NCBI RefSeq assembly: GCF_018918325.1
Contig: NZ_JAHLQH010000029.1
Location: 1 to 64,000, forward strand
Direction: 5' to 3'
DNA length: 64,000 bases
From: Clostridium sp. MSJ-8
GTDB lineage: Bacteria; Bacillota; Clostridia; Clostridiales; Clostridiaceae
A program made the translations under genes and the position numbers. Shown piece by piece: positions 53,769 through 63,543 of this stretch (the stretch's first letter is position 1; each line of letters begins with the position of its first letter). Below the pieces are notes generated by a model. It was not told the origin of the DNA, made no database searches, and saw only the letters and a program-made list of their open reading frames with translations.

Positions 53769-56700
53769 CTAATCAAATAAATTTACCATACGATTCATTT
53801 TCTCTATATCGTTTTGTATATATACCGATGGTAATTCCGACATATCATAGTTAATAGAAACCCCAAGATCAGGATAATTAGGTTCTATAATAACTTCTGA
53901 TAGTCTTCGTAATGTTAATTTTCTTTCCATTTCTTTTTGATATTCTTGTTCTAACACTTTAAATATATCTTTTGTATTATTTAAGCATGCATATGACAAA
54001 TCAAATATTGATTGCCACGAGATATCTTCCAAAAATCTAGGAACCACATAAGGCATAATAAGATTAATTACTGGAAGCATTCCTGTAGGAGTTTTTGTAT
54101 TATGCTCTACATAATCTCCTCCTATAAAAGGGTACATAGTTGATTCTGTAAACCAAGCTCTTAAATTAGGTATATAATATACACTTTCTACAGTACCAGC
54201 TAAAGAATCCATAAGTTCCTGCCCTTGACCTGATAATATTCCAACAATAACCTTATTAACATTTACTTTTTCTTGTTCTAGAAGAGGATATAACCTCTTC
54301 ATTCTATCTCCTTTGTGCAAAATGTCATCTGCTAAAATAATAGGTCTATTAAACGACTTTATTGTTTTTATTTGGTTTGATAATGTGGAATATTTAGGAT
54401 ATTCCTCTATGTGAGAATTTGAGGCATCAGAAGAATATACTTTTTCTGTATATATTGCCTTTGTAACTGTATTAGGAACAAGAGTTTCTCTAAGTATTTT
54501 ATCAAAAGGAACACACATTTTTTCTCCTAATACTCGTTTTTTTCTAGGTTTACTTGGCACATTATTTTCTTTTGTAACTAATTCAACAATCCTACTATTC
54601 ATATAGGAAGCATTATATGATATAACAAGAGAACCTTTGTATAATTTAGTCATAGCCCTTTGCAATTTTTTATGAGCTTTGTTTAAGGCCTTTATTATAT
54701 TTTTGTTCTTATTAAATGGTGCTTTTATATATGTGTCTATGTTCTGGATTATTGCAATAGGATATCTCATATCTACCGTAAAACAATCTATGCTATCATC
54801 TTCTGTTTCTATTTCTAAAAATCCTTGATTATATAATAGTTCCTTTATATCACCTTCAGTTTTTCTATCATTATTTTTGAAGCTGCATACAGCATATGTT
54901 ATTTCTTCTTTTAAGCAATAACTTAATGCTTCAGTTAATAACAATTGTTTATAATCATAACTAGCAGAGCTTTCTAATAAAGCAATGAAATCTATCAATA
55001 TAACCTTGCCATATGCATTATTCCTAAGATAGTTTATAATCTTCTTATCTGTAAATTCCTTATGAAAATTAGAAATACTTATTTCATGTAATGCCATGAA
55101 TGAAAGTATTCTATTATTTTCCTTAAGTATAATTATCTTTTGATTTCTATTTAATGTATTAAATTTTCCATTGATTTTATATTTATCTTTATCTAATAAT
55201 TCTTCTATTAGCAATATACTATCTTCATTAATACTCTTTAATATTTCAAAAGATAACGTAGGTTGTTCTAACATTTGTTTATATTGTGGTTCTCTAAGAT
55301 ATAGATTATTATCATATATGTATCTCTCCGCTATAGGATCTAATAACTGAGATATACTTCTATTATTATCAATGTTATCACGTATTCTAGAAGAACTAAC
55401 CTCTTCTATTTCTCTTTCAAGTTCTAGTTTAATGACTTTTCCTAACAATCTAGAAGAATCACAATCATCTCTTCCACGTCTAAAAATTATATGATTAAAA
55501 TTATGAATAGAATCCTTAACTGGTTTTATTGTATAAGCAGATGCATTCTTTATTACATCACTGCCTACAACTATATACACCTCCTTATCCTTAAATATTC
55601 TTCTTAATTTTCTTAAATCCTCTATATTAGCTATATTTATAGGTATATCATCTGGAAATAAATAAGCATTTCCTTCGCTAGATATAGACATATTAACTAT
55701 ATCTCTTCTTATTATCTTAGGTTGAGTTTTCTTAGACCATGAGAATTCATCAAGTGCTAAGTATACTTCAAATCCTAATTCAGACACTTCATGAACTATC
55801 CCTTTATGACCTAACGAAAATGGATCAAAAGTTCCAGGGAAAAACGCTATTTTCTTCTTTTCTTCTCTATCAAATCTTCCAATTTTAGCCCTATAAGATG
55901 ATATAAACCTATAAATATTATTTAATGCTGCAGCCCTATTAAAAAATGATAATTCGTCTTTTGATGTGCAATCTAATATCGTTAATATTTTTTTGTATAT
56001 AAGTTTAAAAACATTATATTTAGATTCAATGGAAATATCCTTAGCTCCAAATATATCATTTCCTATTATATTGAAGGATTCTAAACTTATTTCATTATGA
56101 TAGTGTGCAAGCCCTCGCATAATTAATCCTAATATATAATTAAGTCGCCTTCTATTAGCATCATTTGATTCTTTAAACTTATGGGCATATTGATAATAAT
56201 ATTTTATTATTGTCCCTAATGTGTTCAAGGTTACCATTACTATATTGTCATTATTCCCCTCTATCAATTTAGTGTAATTATCATATATAATTTCATCTAG
56301 TTCATTAGGAGGAAGAAATAATGCAAGTCTACCTAAATACTTAGGCAAATATTTAGCATACTGATATTCTTCTGATTCTAAACCTTTTGTAAGTTCTATA
56401 ACTATCTCATTTCTTTCATCATAAGATAGAAGAGGCATAACACTTATAAGCAATTCTCCAACTTTCTCACGAATAAATAATCTAGTACTAATTACAATAA
56501 GATTTGATAAGTGATTTGCAACTCTTAGAACATTTTTATTTTCATTATATTCTATATATTCCTTTAGTATATCTATATATATCTTTTTAATAACGCCTGA
56601 TGTTGCCACTTTTAAATCTTCTAAAAATATCTTTGAAATTGTTTCTTCATTATAAAATACATGTTCTTCTAATTTATTATTACTTATTGGATCTAACAAT

Positions 56701-58577
56701 TTAGATATTTTAAATATAAGATATCTAGAAGCTAATGAATCTATGTCCATAGATGAAATAAATTCACTATAGTATGGCATAATTAAATTTTTATCTATTC
56801 CATCTTCTAACATGCTTTTATATACTCTCAATATATCTAATTCAATTTCTTCCCCCATATAGGGAACTTTCTGTAAAAATTTAAGTACTTTTTTAATTCC
56901 ACCTTCAGTAAAATAGCCAAAATCTAAATCTATAATAGTATCAATAAGCACAAATGTAATATCTTCATCATACTTATAAGAGTCAAAATATAATAGAAAA
57001 GTGTCTAAAAAATCATTTCTTGCTATGCCTTGAGCATTTAATAAAGTAGAATTAATCAATCGTTTAAGAGAATACCACAACCATCTTTTATGTTGTTTAG
57101 TAACCTTATAACTAGGATAAATAATTTTATTTAAATACTTCTTATATAAATTAATACTAGAATTATTCTTTATGCTTAAATCTACATCTCTAGGAAGTTC
57201 TTTTCTATATTTTTCATCATAACTTGCAATTATTTCTCCCATTAATCTTGATGCTTTTCTTCTAACATCACCTTCATTATGCATAAGAATTTCATACAAA
57301 AAATCTAGCGTCATCTCTTTTTGTTTCTGAGTCATATATGTGAAATATTCTTCTAATATATTTATATAAGCCCTTATATTCTTCCATTGTTTTTCGCTCT
57401 TGGCTGTTTCTAGGACATTACTTAAAGATGCATCATTATTCATCTTATTCATAACATATAAGTTATGCTCTATTGCCATGAATTTGAATTTATCTATAGC
57501 TTCATCAAAAGATAAAAGTGCATTGTCCTTAGACTCAACATTAATAATGTTATCATTAGATAAGTCTGTATTAACTCCAAGACTCTCTATATACTCTTCA
57601 AAGTCCTTAAGTTTACTGTATACTAGTTTATATCTATTAAGTTTTACTTCATCAACATTATCTAACTTGTTTAAAATAACATCAAAGGAATCCTTAAGAG
57701 AATAAAATTGAACTAATTCTCTATTATCTTCATCTCTAATACTCTTAACCCTAAAATCAGCATATATAAGTATTAAATTCTCTATAGATAAGTCTTCAAG
57801 TTCTAAGTCCCAAGTAGAATGATTAGCTGCAATATGTCCTATAATAGGCATCTTAAACCTTTTAGTAAATTCATCTGTATAATAATAATGTAGATAAGGT
57901 AATCTACCAAGTTCAAAATCTCTACACCCAAACTTGCCGATATCATGTGTTACTGCTGCTCCAGAAACTAATGCTAAATCTATAGGGACATTAACCTTAT
58001 GTAGTCCATAAGCTATATGCATTGATACATAATGAACTCCCGCAATGTGCCCTAATGTATCAAAAGTAGTAATCTCTGATGATATTCTTAAAAATTCATA
58101 TATATAATTCTTATCCCATATGCTAAGAAAATTGCTATATTCCTTCTTCACTAGTGAATTATCATATAAATTCTTCTCTAAAAAGTCAAAATGTAATACT
58201 TCTGAAAATTCCAAATACTCTCTCTCTAATTGTAAAATAGTATGAAATAATTGATAAAATATAAGTATAGCCCGCTCTAGTTCATCACTTGGTTCAAATG
58301 GAAAATTATAAGGGAATAAAAAACAACGTATATAATCATATGCATAACTAAGTAAATCTTCTGCTGAAATATCAGTAAATGTATTAAGATAATGTAAAAT
58401 TATATCGCAAGCATCTCTAGCCTTAATCTTATGAGAAAAATCCAAACCTATAATTCCTTCTGTAAAATTCTCTTCTTTTATTATTTTAACCATTTCATTT
58501 TTTGTTATACTTATTTCTTTCAAGAAATATTTATCCGTCATATTCTTGATAAGCATATTATATACGTGTTTCTTCAT
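53769..58577 (-). CDS. Giant multidomain protein: HD, helical repeats, nucleotidylyltransferase, acetyltransferase-like and phosphoribosyltransferase-like
   Basis: This 1602-aa protein has SD AAGAGGGATG before ATG 58577. In order: an HD phosphohydrolase domain (HIAGVHYVSMHIAYG, then THDIGKFG near 211 and HIAANHSTWD), helical HEAT-like repeats (about 380-880), a NadD-type nucleotidylyltransferase (GTFDPFSLGHK near 915, VGSDVI, and SSSRIRD near 1060), a GNAT-like region (about 1110-1270), and a C-terminal phosphoribosyltransferase-like domain (PIILADDILHKGDRM near 1415). Phosphoribosyl transfer followed by adenylyl transfer is the logic of NAD synthesis. The operon mates are an NAD-type dehydrogenase and a flavoprotein. 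I know of no defined role; a dedicated dinucleotide or NAD-salvage machine is inference. Confidence 0.75.
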   Translation of the reverse strand: MKKHVYNMLIKNMTDKYFLKEISITKNEMVKIIKEENFTEGIIGLDFSHKIKARDACDIILHYLNTFTDISAEDLLSYAYDYIRCFLFPYNFPFEPSDELERAILIFYQLFHTILQLEREYLEFSEVLHFDFLEKNLYDNSLVKKEYSNFLSIWDKNYIYEFLRISSEITTFDTLGHIAGVHYVSMHIAYGLHKVNVPIDLALVSGAAVTHDIGKFGCRDFELGRLPYLHYYYTDEFTKRFKMPIIGHIAANHSTWDLELEDLSIENLILIYADFRVKSIRDEDNRELVQFYSLKDSFDVILNKLDNVDEVKLNRYKLVYSKLKDFEEYIESLGVNTDLSNDNIINVESKDNALLSFDEAIDKFKFMAIEHNLYVMNKMNNDASLSNVLETAKSEKQWKNIRAYINILEEYFTYMTQKQKEMTLDFLYEILMHNEGDVRRKASRLMGEIIASYDEKYRKELPRDVDLSIKNNSSINLYKKYLNKIIYPSYKVTKQHKRWLWYSLKRLINSTLLNAQGIARNDFLDTFLLYFDSYKYDEDITFVLIDTIIDLDFGYFTEGGIKKVLKFLQKVPYMGEEIELDILRVYKSMLEDGIDKNLIMPYYSEFISSMDIDSLASRYLIFKISKLLDPISNNKLEEHVFYNEETISKIFLEDLKVATSGVIKKIYIDILKEYIEYNENKNVLRVANHLSNLIVISTRLFIREKVGELLISVMPLLSYDERNEIVIELTKGLESEEYQYAKYLPKYLGRLALFLPPNELDEIIYDNYTKLIEGNNDNIVMVTLNTLGTIIKYYYQYAHKFKESNDANRRRLNYILGLIMRGLAHYHNEISLESFNIIGNDIFGAKDISIESKYNVFKLIYKKILTILDCTSKDELSFFNRAAALNNIYRFISSYRAKIGRFDREEKKKIAFFPGTFDPFSLGHKGIVHEVSELGFEVYLALDEFSWSKKTQPKIIRRDIVNMSISSEGNAYLFPDDIPINIANIEDLRKLRRIFKDKEVYIVVGSDVIKNASAYTIKPVKDSIHNFNHIIFRRGRDDCDSSRLLGKVIKLELEREIEEVSSSRIRDNIDNNRSISQLLDPIAERYIYDNNLYLREPQYKQMLEQPTLSFEILKSINEDSILLIEELLDKDKYKINGKFNTLNRNQKIIILKENNRILSFMALHEISISNFHKEFTDKKIINYLRNNAYGKVILIDFIALLESSASYDYKQLLLTEALSYCLKEEITYAVCSFKNNDRKTEGDIKELLYNQGFLEIETEDDSIDCFTVDMRYPIAIIQNIDTYIKAPFNKNKNIIKALNKAHKKLQRAMTKLYKGSLVISYNASYMNSRIVELVTKENNVPSKPRKKRVLGEKMCVPFDKILRETLVPNTVTKAIYTEKVYSSDASNSHIEEYPKYSTLSNQIKTIKSFNRPIILADDILHKGDRMKRLYPLLEQEKVNVNKVIVGILSGQGQELMDSLAGTVESVYYIPNLRAWFTESTMYPFIGGDYVEHNTKTPTGMLPVINLIMPYVVPRFLEDISWQSIFDLSYACLNNTKDIFKVLEQEYQKEMERKLTLRRLSEVIIEPNYPDLGVSINYDMSELPSVYIQNDIEKMNRMVNLFD

Positions 58578-58667
58578 ATAACATCCCTCTTTTTTTCATC
58601 CATTATATCTAACTAACTATCTATATCCTATTTCCTAATTATCAGATTAGTTTAATCTTGCCACAAA

Positions 58668-60014
58668 CTATACTATTCCTTCTTCTAACATAGCTTCTGA
58701 AACTTTAAGAAAACCAGCTATATTAGCTCCAACTATATAATTGCCAGGCATATTATATTTCTTTGCAGCACTATCTATATTAGTAAATATATTTTTCATA
58801 ATAGTTTTTAACTTATCATCTACCTCTTCTTCAGTCCAAGATAACTTCATTGCATTTTGACTCATTTCAAGAGCTGAAACTGCAACTCCGCCAGCATTTA
58901 CAGCTTTTGATGGTGCTATAATAACTCCATTATCCATAAGAATATTAACTGCGTCTATTGTTGTTGGCATATTAGCTACTTCAATAAGTATTTTACTAGT
59001 GCCTTCCTTTAATATTAATTCTGCATCTTCTTTTGTTATCTCATTTTGAGTTGCACAAGGCATGTACACATCTGCTTTAACATGTCCCCATGGTTTTTCA
59101 CCTTTATAAAATTTTGCTCCAAACTTATCTGCGTAATCTTCTGCTCTATCTCTTAAAGAAGCTCTCATTTCTACTAAATAATCAACTTTTTCGCCAGATA
59201 TTCCATCTTCATCATATATGTACCCATCAGGTCCTGATATAGATACAACTTTGGCACCTAATTGATCTAATTTCTTACATACACCCCAAGATACATTACC
59301 AAATCCTGATAGTGCAAATGTTGTACCTTTAATATCTTTTCCAATTGACTTAAATAATTCTTCTGTAAAATAAACTGCTCCATAACCAGTAGCTTCATTA
59401 CGTCCTAAACTTCCACCATATACAATTCCTTTTCCTGATAATGCTCCATTTTTATATTGTCCAACAATTCTTTTATATTGTCCAAACATATAACCAATTT
59501 CTTTTGAACCACATCCAATATCTCCTGCAGGGCAATCTGTATCAGGACCAATATATCTATATAATTCTGTAATAAACGATTGACAAAATCTCATTATTTC
59601 AGCATCTGATTTTCCTTTTGGGTCAAAATCACTTCCACCTTTACCACCACCTATTGGTAATCCAGTTAAAGAATTTTTAAATGTTTGTTCGAATCCTAAA
59701 AATTTTATAATACTTTGATTTACTGTAGGATGTAGTCTCAAGCCACCTTTATATGGTCCTATTGCACTATTAAATTGAGCTCTAAAACCTCTGTTTATTT
59801 GAACCTTACCATTATCATCAACCCATGGTACTCTAAATGACACAATACGTTCTGGCTCAGTAATTCTCTCTAATATAGCTGCTTTTTCATACTTATCATC
59901 ACTTTCAACCACTGGTCTAATTGATTCTAAGACCTCTGTAACAGCTTGTATAAATTCAGGTTCACAACTATTCTTTTTAGTAACTTTTTCAATAACTTCA
60001 TCTACATAACTCAT
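58668..60014 (-). CDS. gdhA: Glutamate dehydrogenase, hexameric type
   Basis: ATG 60014 (448 aa) follows TTGGAGGC; a frame start at 60029 would use that SD as codons. NRGFRAQFNSAIGPYKGGLRLHP, PIGGGKGGSDFDPKGKS (catalytic Lys) and CPAGDIGCGSKEIGYMFGQY are hallmarks of the small NAD(P)-GDH I class, and SGFGNVSWG is the dinucleotide motif. The class is mostly NADP-specific and assimilatory, but clostridial members can be NAD-linked. It interconverts 2-oxoglutarate, ammonia and glutamate. Confidence 0.95.
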   Translation of the reverse strand: MSYVDEVIEKVTKKNSCEPEFIQAVTEVLESIRPVVESDDKYEKAAILERITEPERIVSFRVPWVDDNGKVQINRGFRAQFNSAIGPYKGGLRLHPTVNQSIIKFLGFEQTFKNSLTGLPIGGGKGGSDFDPKGKSDAEIMRFCQSFITELYRYIGPDTDCPAGDIGCGSKEIGYMFGQYKRIVGQYKNGALSGKGIVYGGSLGRNEATGYGAVYFTEELFKSIGKDIKGTTFALSGFGNVSWGVCKKLDQLGAKVVSISGPDGYIYDEDGISGEKVDYLVEMRASLRDRAEDYADKFGAKFYKGEKPWGHVKADVYMPCATQNEITKEDAELILKEGTSKILIEVANMPTTIDAVNILMDNGVIIAPSKAVNAGGVAVSALEMSQNAMKLSWTEEEVDDKLKTIMKNIFTNIDSAAKKYNMPGNYIVGANIAGFLKVSEAMLEEGIV

Positions 60015-60029
60015 TTTTATTGCCTCCAA

Positions 60030-60301
60030 TTTATTAAAACATCTTATTTATCTTTATAGTATAATTTTGTATATGTTAGCTAACTAAAATTTACTTGTTT
60101 GTTGTTTACAAGATGAACTATATCACTCCAAATCTTCCAAGTAAATACTTTAAGCTAAGCAACGTATTTTTAATATATTTTAGAGGGGTTTACTTAATTT
60201 TATTAAGTGAAGTAACCAATAACTTATTTTTCTTATCTAGAAACAAAATCAATTAAATGACTATAAAACCTAAATTTTTGAATAATATAATTTCCTATAA
60301 C
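60030..60301. other. Upstream region of gdhA, no gene
   Basis: About 270 nt of AT-rich DNA. It contains a small palindrome ACTTAAT-TTT-ATTAAGT near 60193-60210 and the ATAGGAAATTATAT motif at 60285-60300. The gdhA promoter must lie here; several TATAAT-like boxes are possible (such as at about 60055), so I do not choose one. Confidence 0.4.
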
Positions 60302-60386
60302 CAAAAAAAACAATTATACTTATAAAATTTTATCTATTTATACATATAAGATACCTAGATAAAAATATATAATAAGTATAATTGCT
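60302..60386 (-). terminator. Terminator of the DUF134-NifX gene
   Basis: ACAATTATACTTAT (from 60309) pairs with ATAAGTATAATTG (to 60385) around a long AT-rich loop, and the minus strand ends in T8. Confidence 0.7.
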
Positions 60387-60423
60387 CATAAGTTTTACTT
60401 AATATTTTAAATCTTTTATTTAA

Positions 60424-61173
60424 TTAATGACAAGAGGTTTTATCTCCACATGAATGTTCTCCATGATGATGTGAACATACTGTATTAGGATTATATGAAA
60501 GTTTATCTTCTAAAAGTGCTTTTACAGCTTCATCAGAATTACCAACTACCCCAGGATATAATTCAATATTCTTCTCAGCTAATGCATTTCTAGCTCCCAT
60601 ACCTATTCCTCCACAAATAAGTACATCTACTGAATTATCCTTTAAAAATCCTGCTAAAGCTCCATGTCCATTTCCATTGGTATTAATTATTTTTTCTTCT
60701 GTTATTTTTCCATCTTCAACACTATATATCTTAAAATTTTCACAATGTCCAAAATGTTGAAATACTTCTCCATCCTTATAAGTAACTGCAATAATCATTT
60801 TTTTCATCCTCCATTCTTTGTTCATTCTGCCAAGGCATCTATTGCCTGATGTTAATCTCATTTTGCAACAATCTAGATTACCTTCACATAATATATAATT
60901 TCCCCCTTCAATCTTTAGTCCTTTACCATTCACTATGCAATCAGATAACTTCTTCCTTGCCTCTGAATAGATTAACTGAATACTAGTTCGTACTAAATTC
61001 ATATTCTTAGCACATTCTTCTTGAGTCATCCCCTCATAATCAATTAATCTAATGCATTCATATTCATCTATATGCATAATAACTATATTATCTTCTTTTG
61101 GAGCATTTTTCGGTAAGAATATATTACATTTTGGTAATTCGCAAATTCTACGTCTTTTACAAGGTCTTGGCAT
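60424..61173 (-). CDS. DUF134 DNA-binding domain fused to a NifX/NifB-type FeMo-cofactor-binding domain
   Basis: This 249-aa protein: residues 1-100 are DUF134 (MPRPCKRRRICELP; IDEYECIRLIDYEGMTQEECAKNM, a sigma-70 region 4-like helix-turn-helix). Residues 125-235 are a dinitrogenase iron-molybdenum cofactor domain (MIIAVTYKDGEVFQHFGHCENF; DVLICGGIGMGARNAL). The tail CSHHHGEHSCGDKTSCH is a likely metal site. The fusion suggests a regulator or carrier for iron-sulphur or metal clusters; no nif gene is visible. A palindrome covers its -35 region. Confidence 0.88.
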   Translation of the reverse strand: MPRPCKRRRICELPKCNIFLPKNAPKEDNIVIMHIDEYECIRLIDYEGMTQEECAKNMNLVRTSIQLIYSEARKKLSDCIVNGKGLKIEGGNYILCEGNLDCCKMRLTSGNRCLGRMNKEWRMKKMIIAVTYKDGEVFQHFGHCENFKIYSVEDGKITEEKIINTNGNGHGALAGFLKDNSVDVLICGGIGMGARNALAEKNIELYPGVVGNSDEAVKALLEDKLSYNPNTVCSHHHGEHSCGDKTSCH

Positions 61174-61272
61174 ATTGACTTTCCTTTCATAAATAATCAG
61201 ATTATCTATTTAAGTGAACTACACACGCAGCTAAAGCTTCGGTGCTTCTTATTTAAATAAACTCTATATCTA

Positions 61273-61303
61273 TATATACTCTTATTATTGACATATGTCA
61301 ATA
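61273..61303 (-). promoter_or_regulatory. Promoter with palindromic operator of the DUF134-NifX gene
   Basis: TATTGACATATGTCAATA (61286-61303) is a perfect 18-bp palindrome. On the minus strand its TTGACA is a consensus -35, and 17 nt later TATATA (61278-61273) is a good -10. A dimeric regulator, perhaps the DUF134 protein itself, could bind here. Confidence 0.65.
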
Positions 61304-61436
61304 ACTCCGACTTATTTTTCTATTTTATCACAATTCTTTTTTACCTTATTAATCAAAATACTATTACATTACACTTATATATCGTTTACATGATCTTTTC
61401 ACAAATTCACCTTTGATAAAATTTCTTATATAAAGC

Positions 61437-61514
61437 AAAAAATTAAGCTAGCTAAATGTTGTAAACTATCTAAAGTTAAAAAGTACAACATCTATAATGC
61501 TAACTTAATTTTTT
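61437..61514. terminator. Long terminator after the RpiR gene
   Basis: AAAAAATTAAG-TAGC pairs with GCTA-CTTAATTTTTT, and inside ATGTTGTA pairs with TACAACAT. Symmetric A/T tails allow use in both directions. Confidence 0.75.
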
Positions 61515-61586
61515 ATAATAATAAATGCTAAAATTTGTTATAAACTTTTTGCAGAAAAATATTATTTTTTATTTGATTTCTTTTTT

Positions 61587-62501
61587 TTAATCATCAGATA
61601 CATTTCTATTGTTATAAGAATATACATTATATTCTTGCCATATCTCTTCTAAACTATTAAAAGTTTTAGATATGTTTTCTTTTTCTCGCATTCCAACTGC
61701 AATAATAAGTGCATTTACAACTGAAAGCGGTGCAACAAGTGAATCAACAAAAGAAGCCATATTACTTTGAGCAATTAATGTATAATCTGCTTTTGTTGCA
61801 AGTGGTGACAATAAGCTATCTGTAATTGCTACCACATCAGCTCCTCTTCCTTTTGCAAAATCTAGTGCATCTATTGTTTTAGCAGCATATCTAGGAAAAC
61901 CTATACCTATTACTAAATCTCCTTCTTGCACATTAATCATCTGTTCAAATATATCTGATATTCCATAACTAACCATACGAACATTTTGTAAGATTACATT
62001 TAAATAAAAGCCAAGAAATTCTGCAATTGCAGTAGAACTTCTTAATCCAATTATGTATATTTTATTTGCTTTAAATATAGAATTAAGTACCTGTTCAAAT
62101 GTTTGATTATTTATTTTCTCAAGAGTTGCTCTGATATTTTCCATATCAGCTTTTAATACTCCTCTTAATGCATCACCATCAGAAACATAATCGTTAGATA
62201 ATTCTAATCTCTGAACAGTAGTTAATTTATTCTTAATTAATTCTTGTAATGCTTTCTGAAGTTTAGGATATCCTGAAAAATTTAATTCATTAGCAAATCT
62301 AACTACTGTAGATTCAGAAACACCTACTGCATTACCAAGTTTTGCAGCCGTCATAAAAGCAGCTTTATCATAATTTTTCAATATATATTCAGCTATTAAC
62401 TTTTGTCCTTTACTAAGTCTAGGAAACTTAACTTGAATAAGCCTCATTAAGTCTTTTCCTTGTTCATTATCTTCCTTATTCATAGATATCAATCCCATCA
62501 C
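61587..62501 (-). CDS. MurR/RpiR-family transcriptional regulator
   Basis: Up to 304 aa; ATG 62501 or ATG 62483 (MNKEDNE) are both possible, and neither SD is strong. The N-terminal HTH_6 domain (RLSKGQKLIAEYILKNYDKAAFMTAAKLGNAVGVSESTVVRFANELNFSGYPKLQKALQEL) is followed by a SIS sugar-phosphate-binding domain (IYIIGLRSSTAIAEFLGFYL; GDLVIGIGFPRYAAKTIDALDFAK; VVAITDSLLSPLA). Such proteins respond to phosphosugars or amino-sugar phosphates. No sugar operon is adjacent in the window, so the target is unknown. Confidence 0.92.
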   Translation of the reverse strand: MMGLISMNKEDNEQGKDLMRLIQVKFPRLSKGQKLIAEYILKNYDKAAFMTAAKLGNAVGVSESTVVRFANELNFSGYPKLQKALQELIKNKLTTVQRLELSNDYVSDGDALRGVLKADMENIRATLEKINNQTFEQVLNSIFKANKIYIIGLRSSTAIAEFLGFYLNVILQNVRMVSYGISDIFEQMINVQEGDLVIGIGFPRYAAKTIDALDFAKGRGADVVAITDSLLSPLATKADYTLIAQSNMASFVDSLVAPLSVVNALIIAVGMREKENISKTFNSLEEIWQEYNVYSYNNRNVSDD

Positions 62502-62658
62502 TCTCTTTTACAATTTATCCTTTGTTATTCTAGCATACGATGAAAAATTATGCAATAAATAATTCGTTACAATAGTAAAATAAGAACAAAAACTTATATT
62601 TTTTATATTTTTTTGCAAGATAAAATAGTATTACATTCAATTATTTAAAAAATCTATA

Positions 62659-63369
62659 TTATAATTTTTTTAGATATGCTAACTCCTGTTCTGTTAAATT
62701 TCTATATTCACCTTTATTTAAATATCCTAATTTTATCTCACCTATTGAAATTCTTTTTAAAGATAAAACATCATGATTTAACGCACTACACATTCTTCTA
62801 ATTTGCCTATTTTTGCCTTCATGAATTGTTATTTCAACTAACGAAGTAGTCTCTTTTTCAGAAATTATCTTAACTTCTGCTGGAGCTGTAGTATAATCTC
62901 CTATATTTATACCACTTTTAAATTTTTTTAAATCATTCTCAGAAAAACTCCCTTTAATATTTACTAAATATTTCTTATCAATCTTAACTCTAGGATGAAT
63001 AATCTTATTATATATATCCCCGTCATTAGTCAACAATAATAATCCTGAACTGTCATAGTCTAATCTACCTATTGGATATATTCTTTCTTTTACTTTAACT
63101 ATATCTAGAACTGTTTTTCTATCTTTTTCATCTTTTACAGATGTAATATACCCCTCTGGCTTATTTAACATTATATATACCTTTTTCTCTTCAGGCTTAA
63201 TGATTTTTCCATTATACTTAACTATATCTTTTTCTAAATTAACTTTTGTACCCAATTCTGTTATAAGAATATCATTTACCTGTACTTTACCTTGTAATAT
63301 CAATTCCTCACATTTTCTTCTAGATGCTACACCACAAGATGCCATGTATTTTTGTAATCTTTCTTCCAT
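62659..63369 (-). CDS. rRNA pseudouridine synthase, RsuA/RluB family
   Basis: The start is probably ATG 63369 (236 aa), where the protein begins MEERLQKYMASCGVASRRKCEELI, the S4 RNA-binding domain; the AAAGGA SD is about 15 nt upstream. Catalytic Asp lies in GRLDYDSSGLLLLTNDGD (about residue 103), with KNRQIRRMC near 185. Family members modify 23S U2605 (RluB) or 16S U516 (RsuA); I favour RluB-like because of its S4 domain and length, with modest certainty. Confidence 0.9.
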   Translation of the reverse strand: MEERLQKYMASCGVASRRKCEELILQGKVQVNDILITELGTKVNLEKDIVKYNGKIIKPEEKKVYIMLNKPEGYITSVKDEKDRKTVLDIVKVKERIYPIGRLDYDSSGLLLLTNDGDIYNKIIHPRVKIDKKYLVNIKGSFSENDLKKFKSGINIGDYTTAPAEVKIISEKETTSLVEITIHEGKNRQIRRMCSALNHDVLSLKRISIGEIKLGYLNKGEYRNLTEQELAYLKKL

Positions 63370-63485
63370 AATTAAAATATTATATCCTTTCACAAAATCT
63401 AATTTATGTTTTTTCCTTATCAATAAATTAATATATATTATAATATTAATTTATTAACCCCATTAAAACAAGTTTTAAGACAAAA

Positions 63486-63525
63486 AAGATTAAGGTCGAA
63501 ACTAACAGTCTCTTCCTTAATCTTA
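63486..63525 (-). terminator. Terminator of the small Cys-rich gene
   Basis: AAGATTAAGG pairs exactly with CCTTAATCTT; the minus strand continues TTTTTTG. Confidence 0.85.
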
Positions 63526-63543
63526 AAAATTTTATTTAATATC

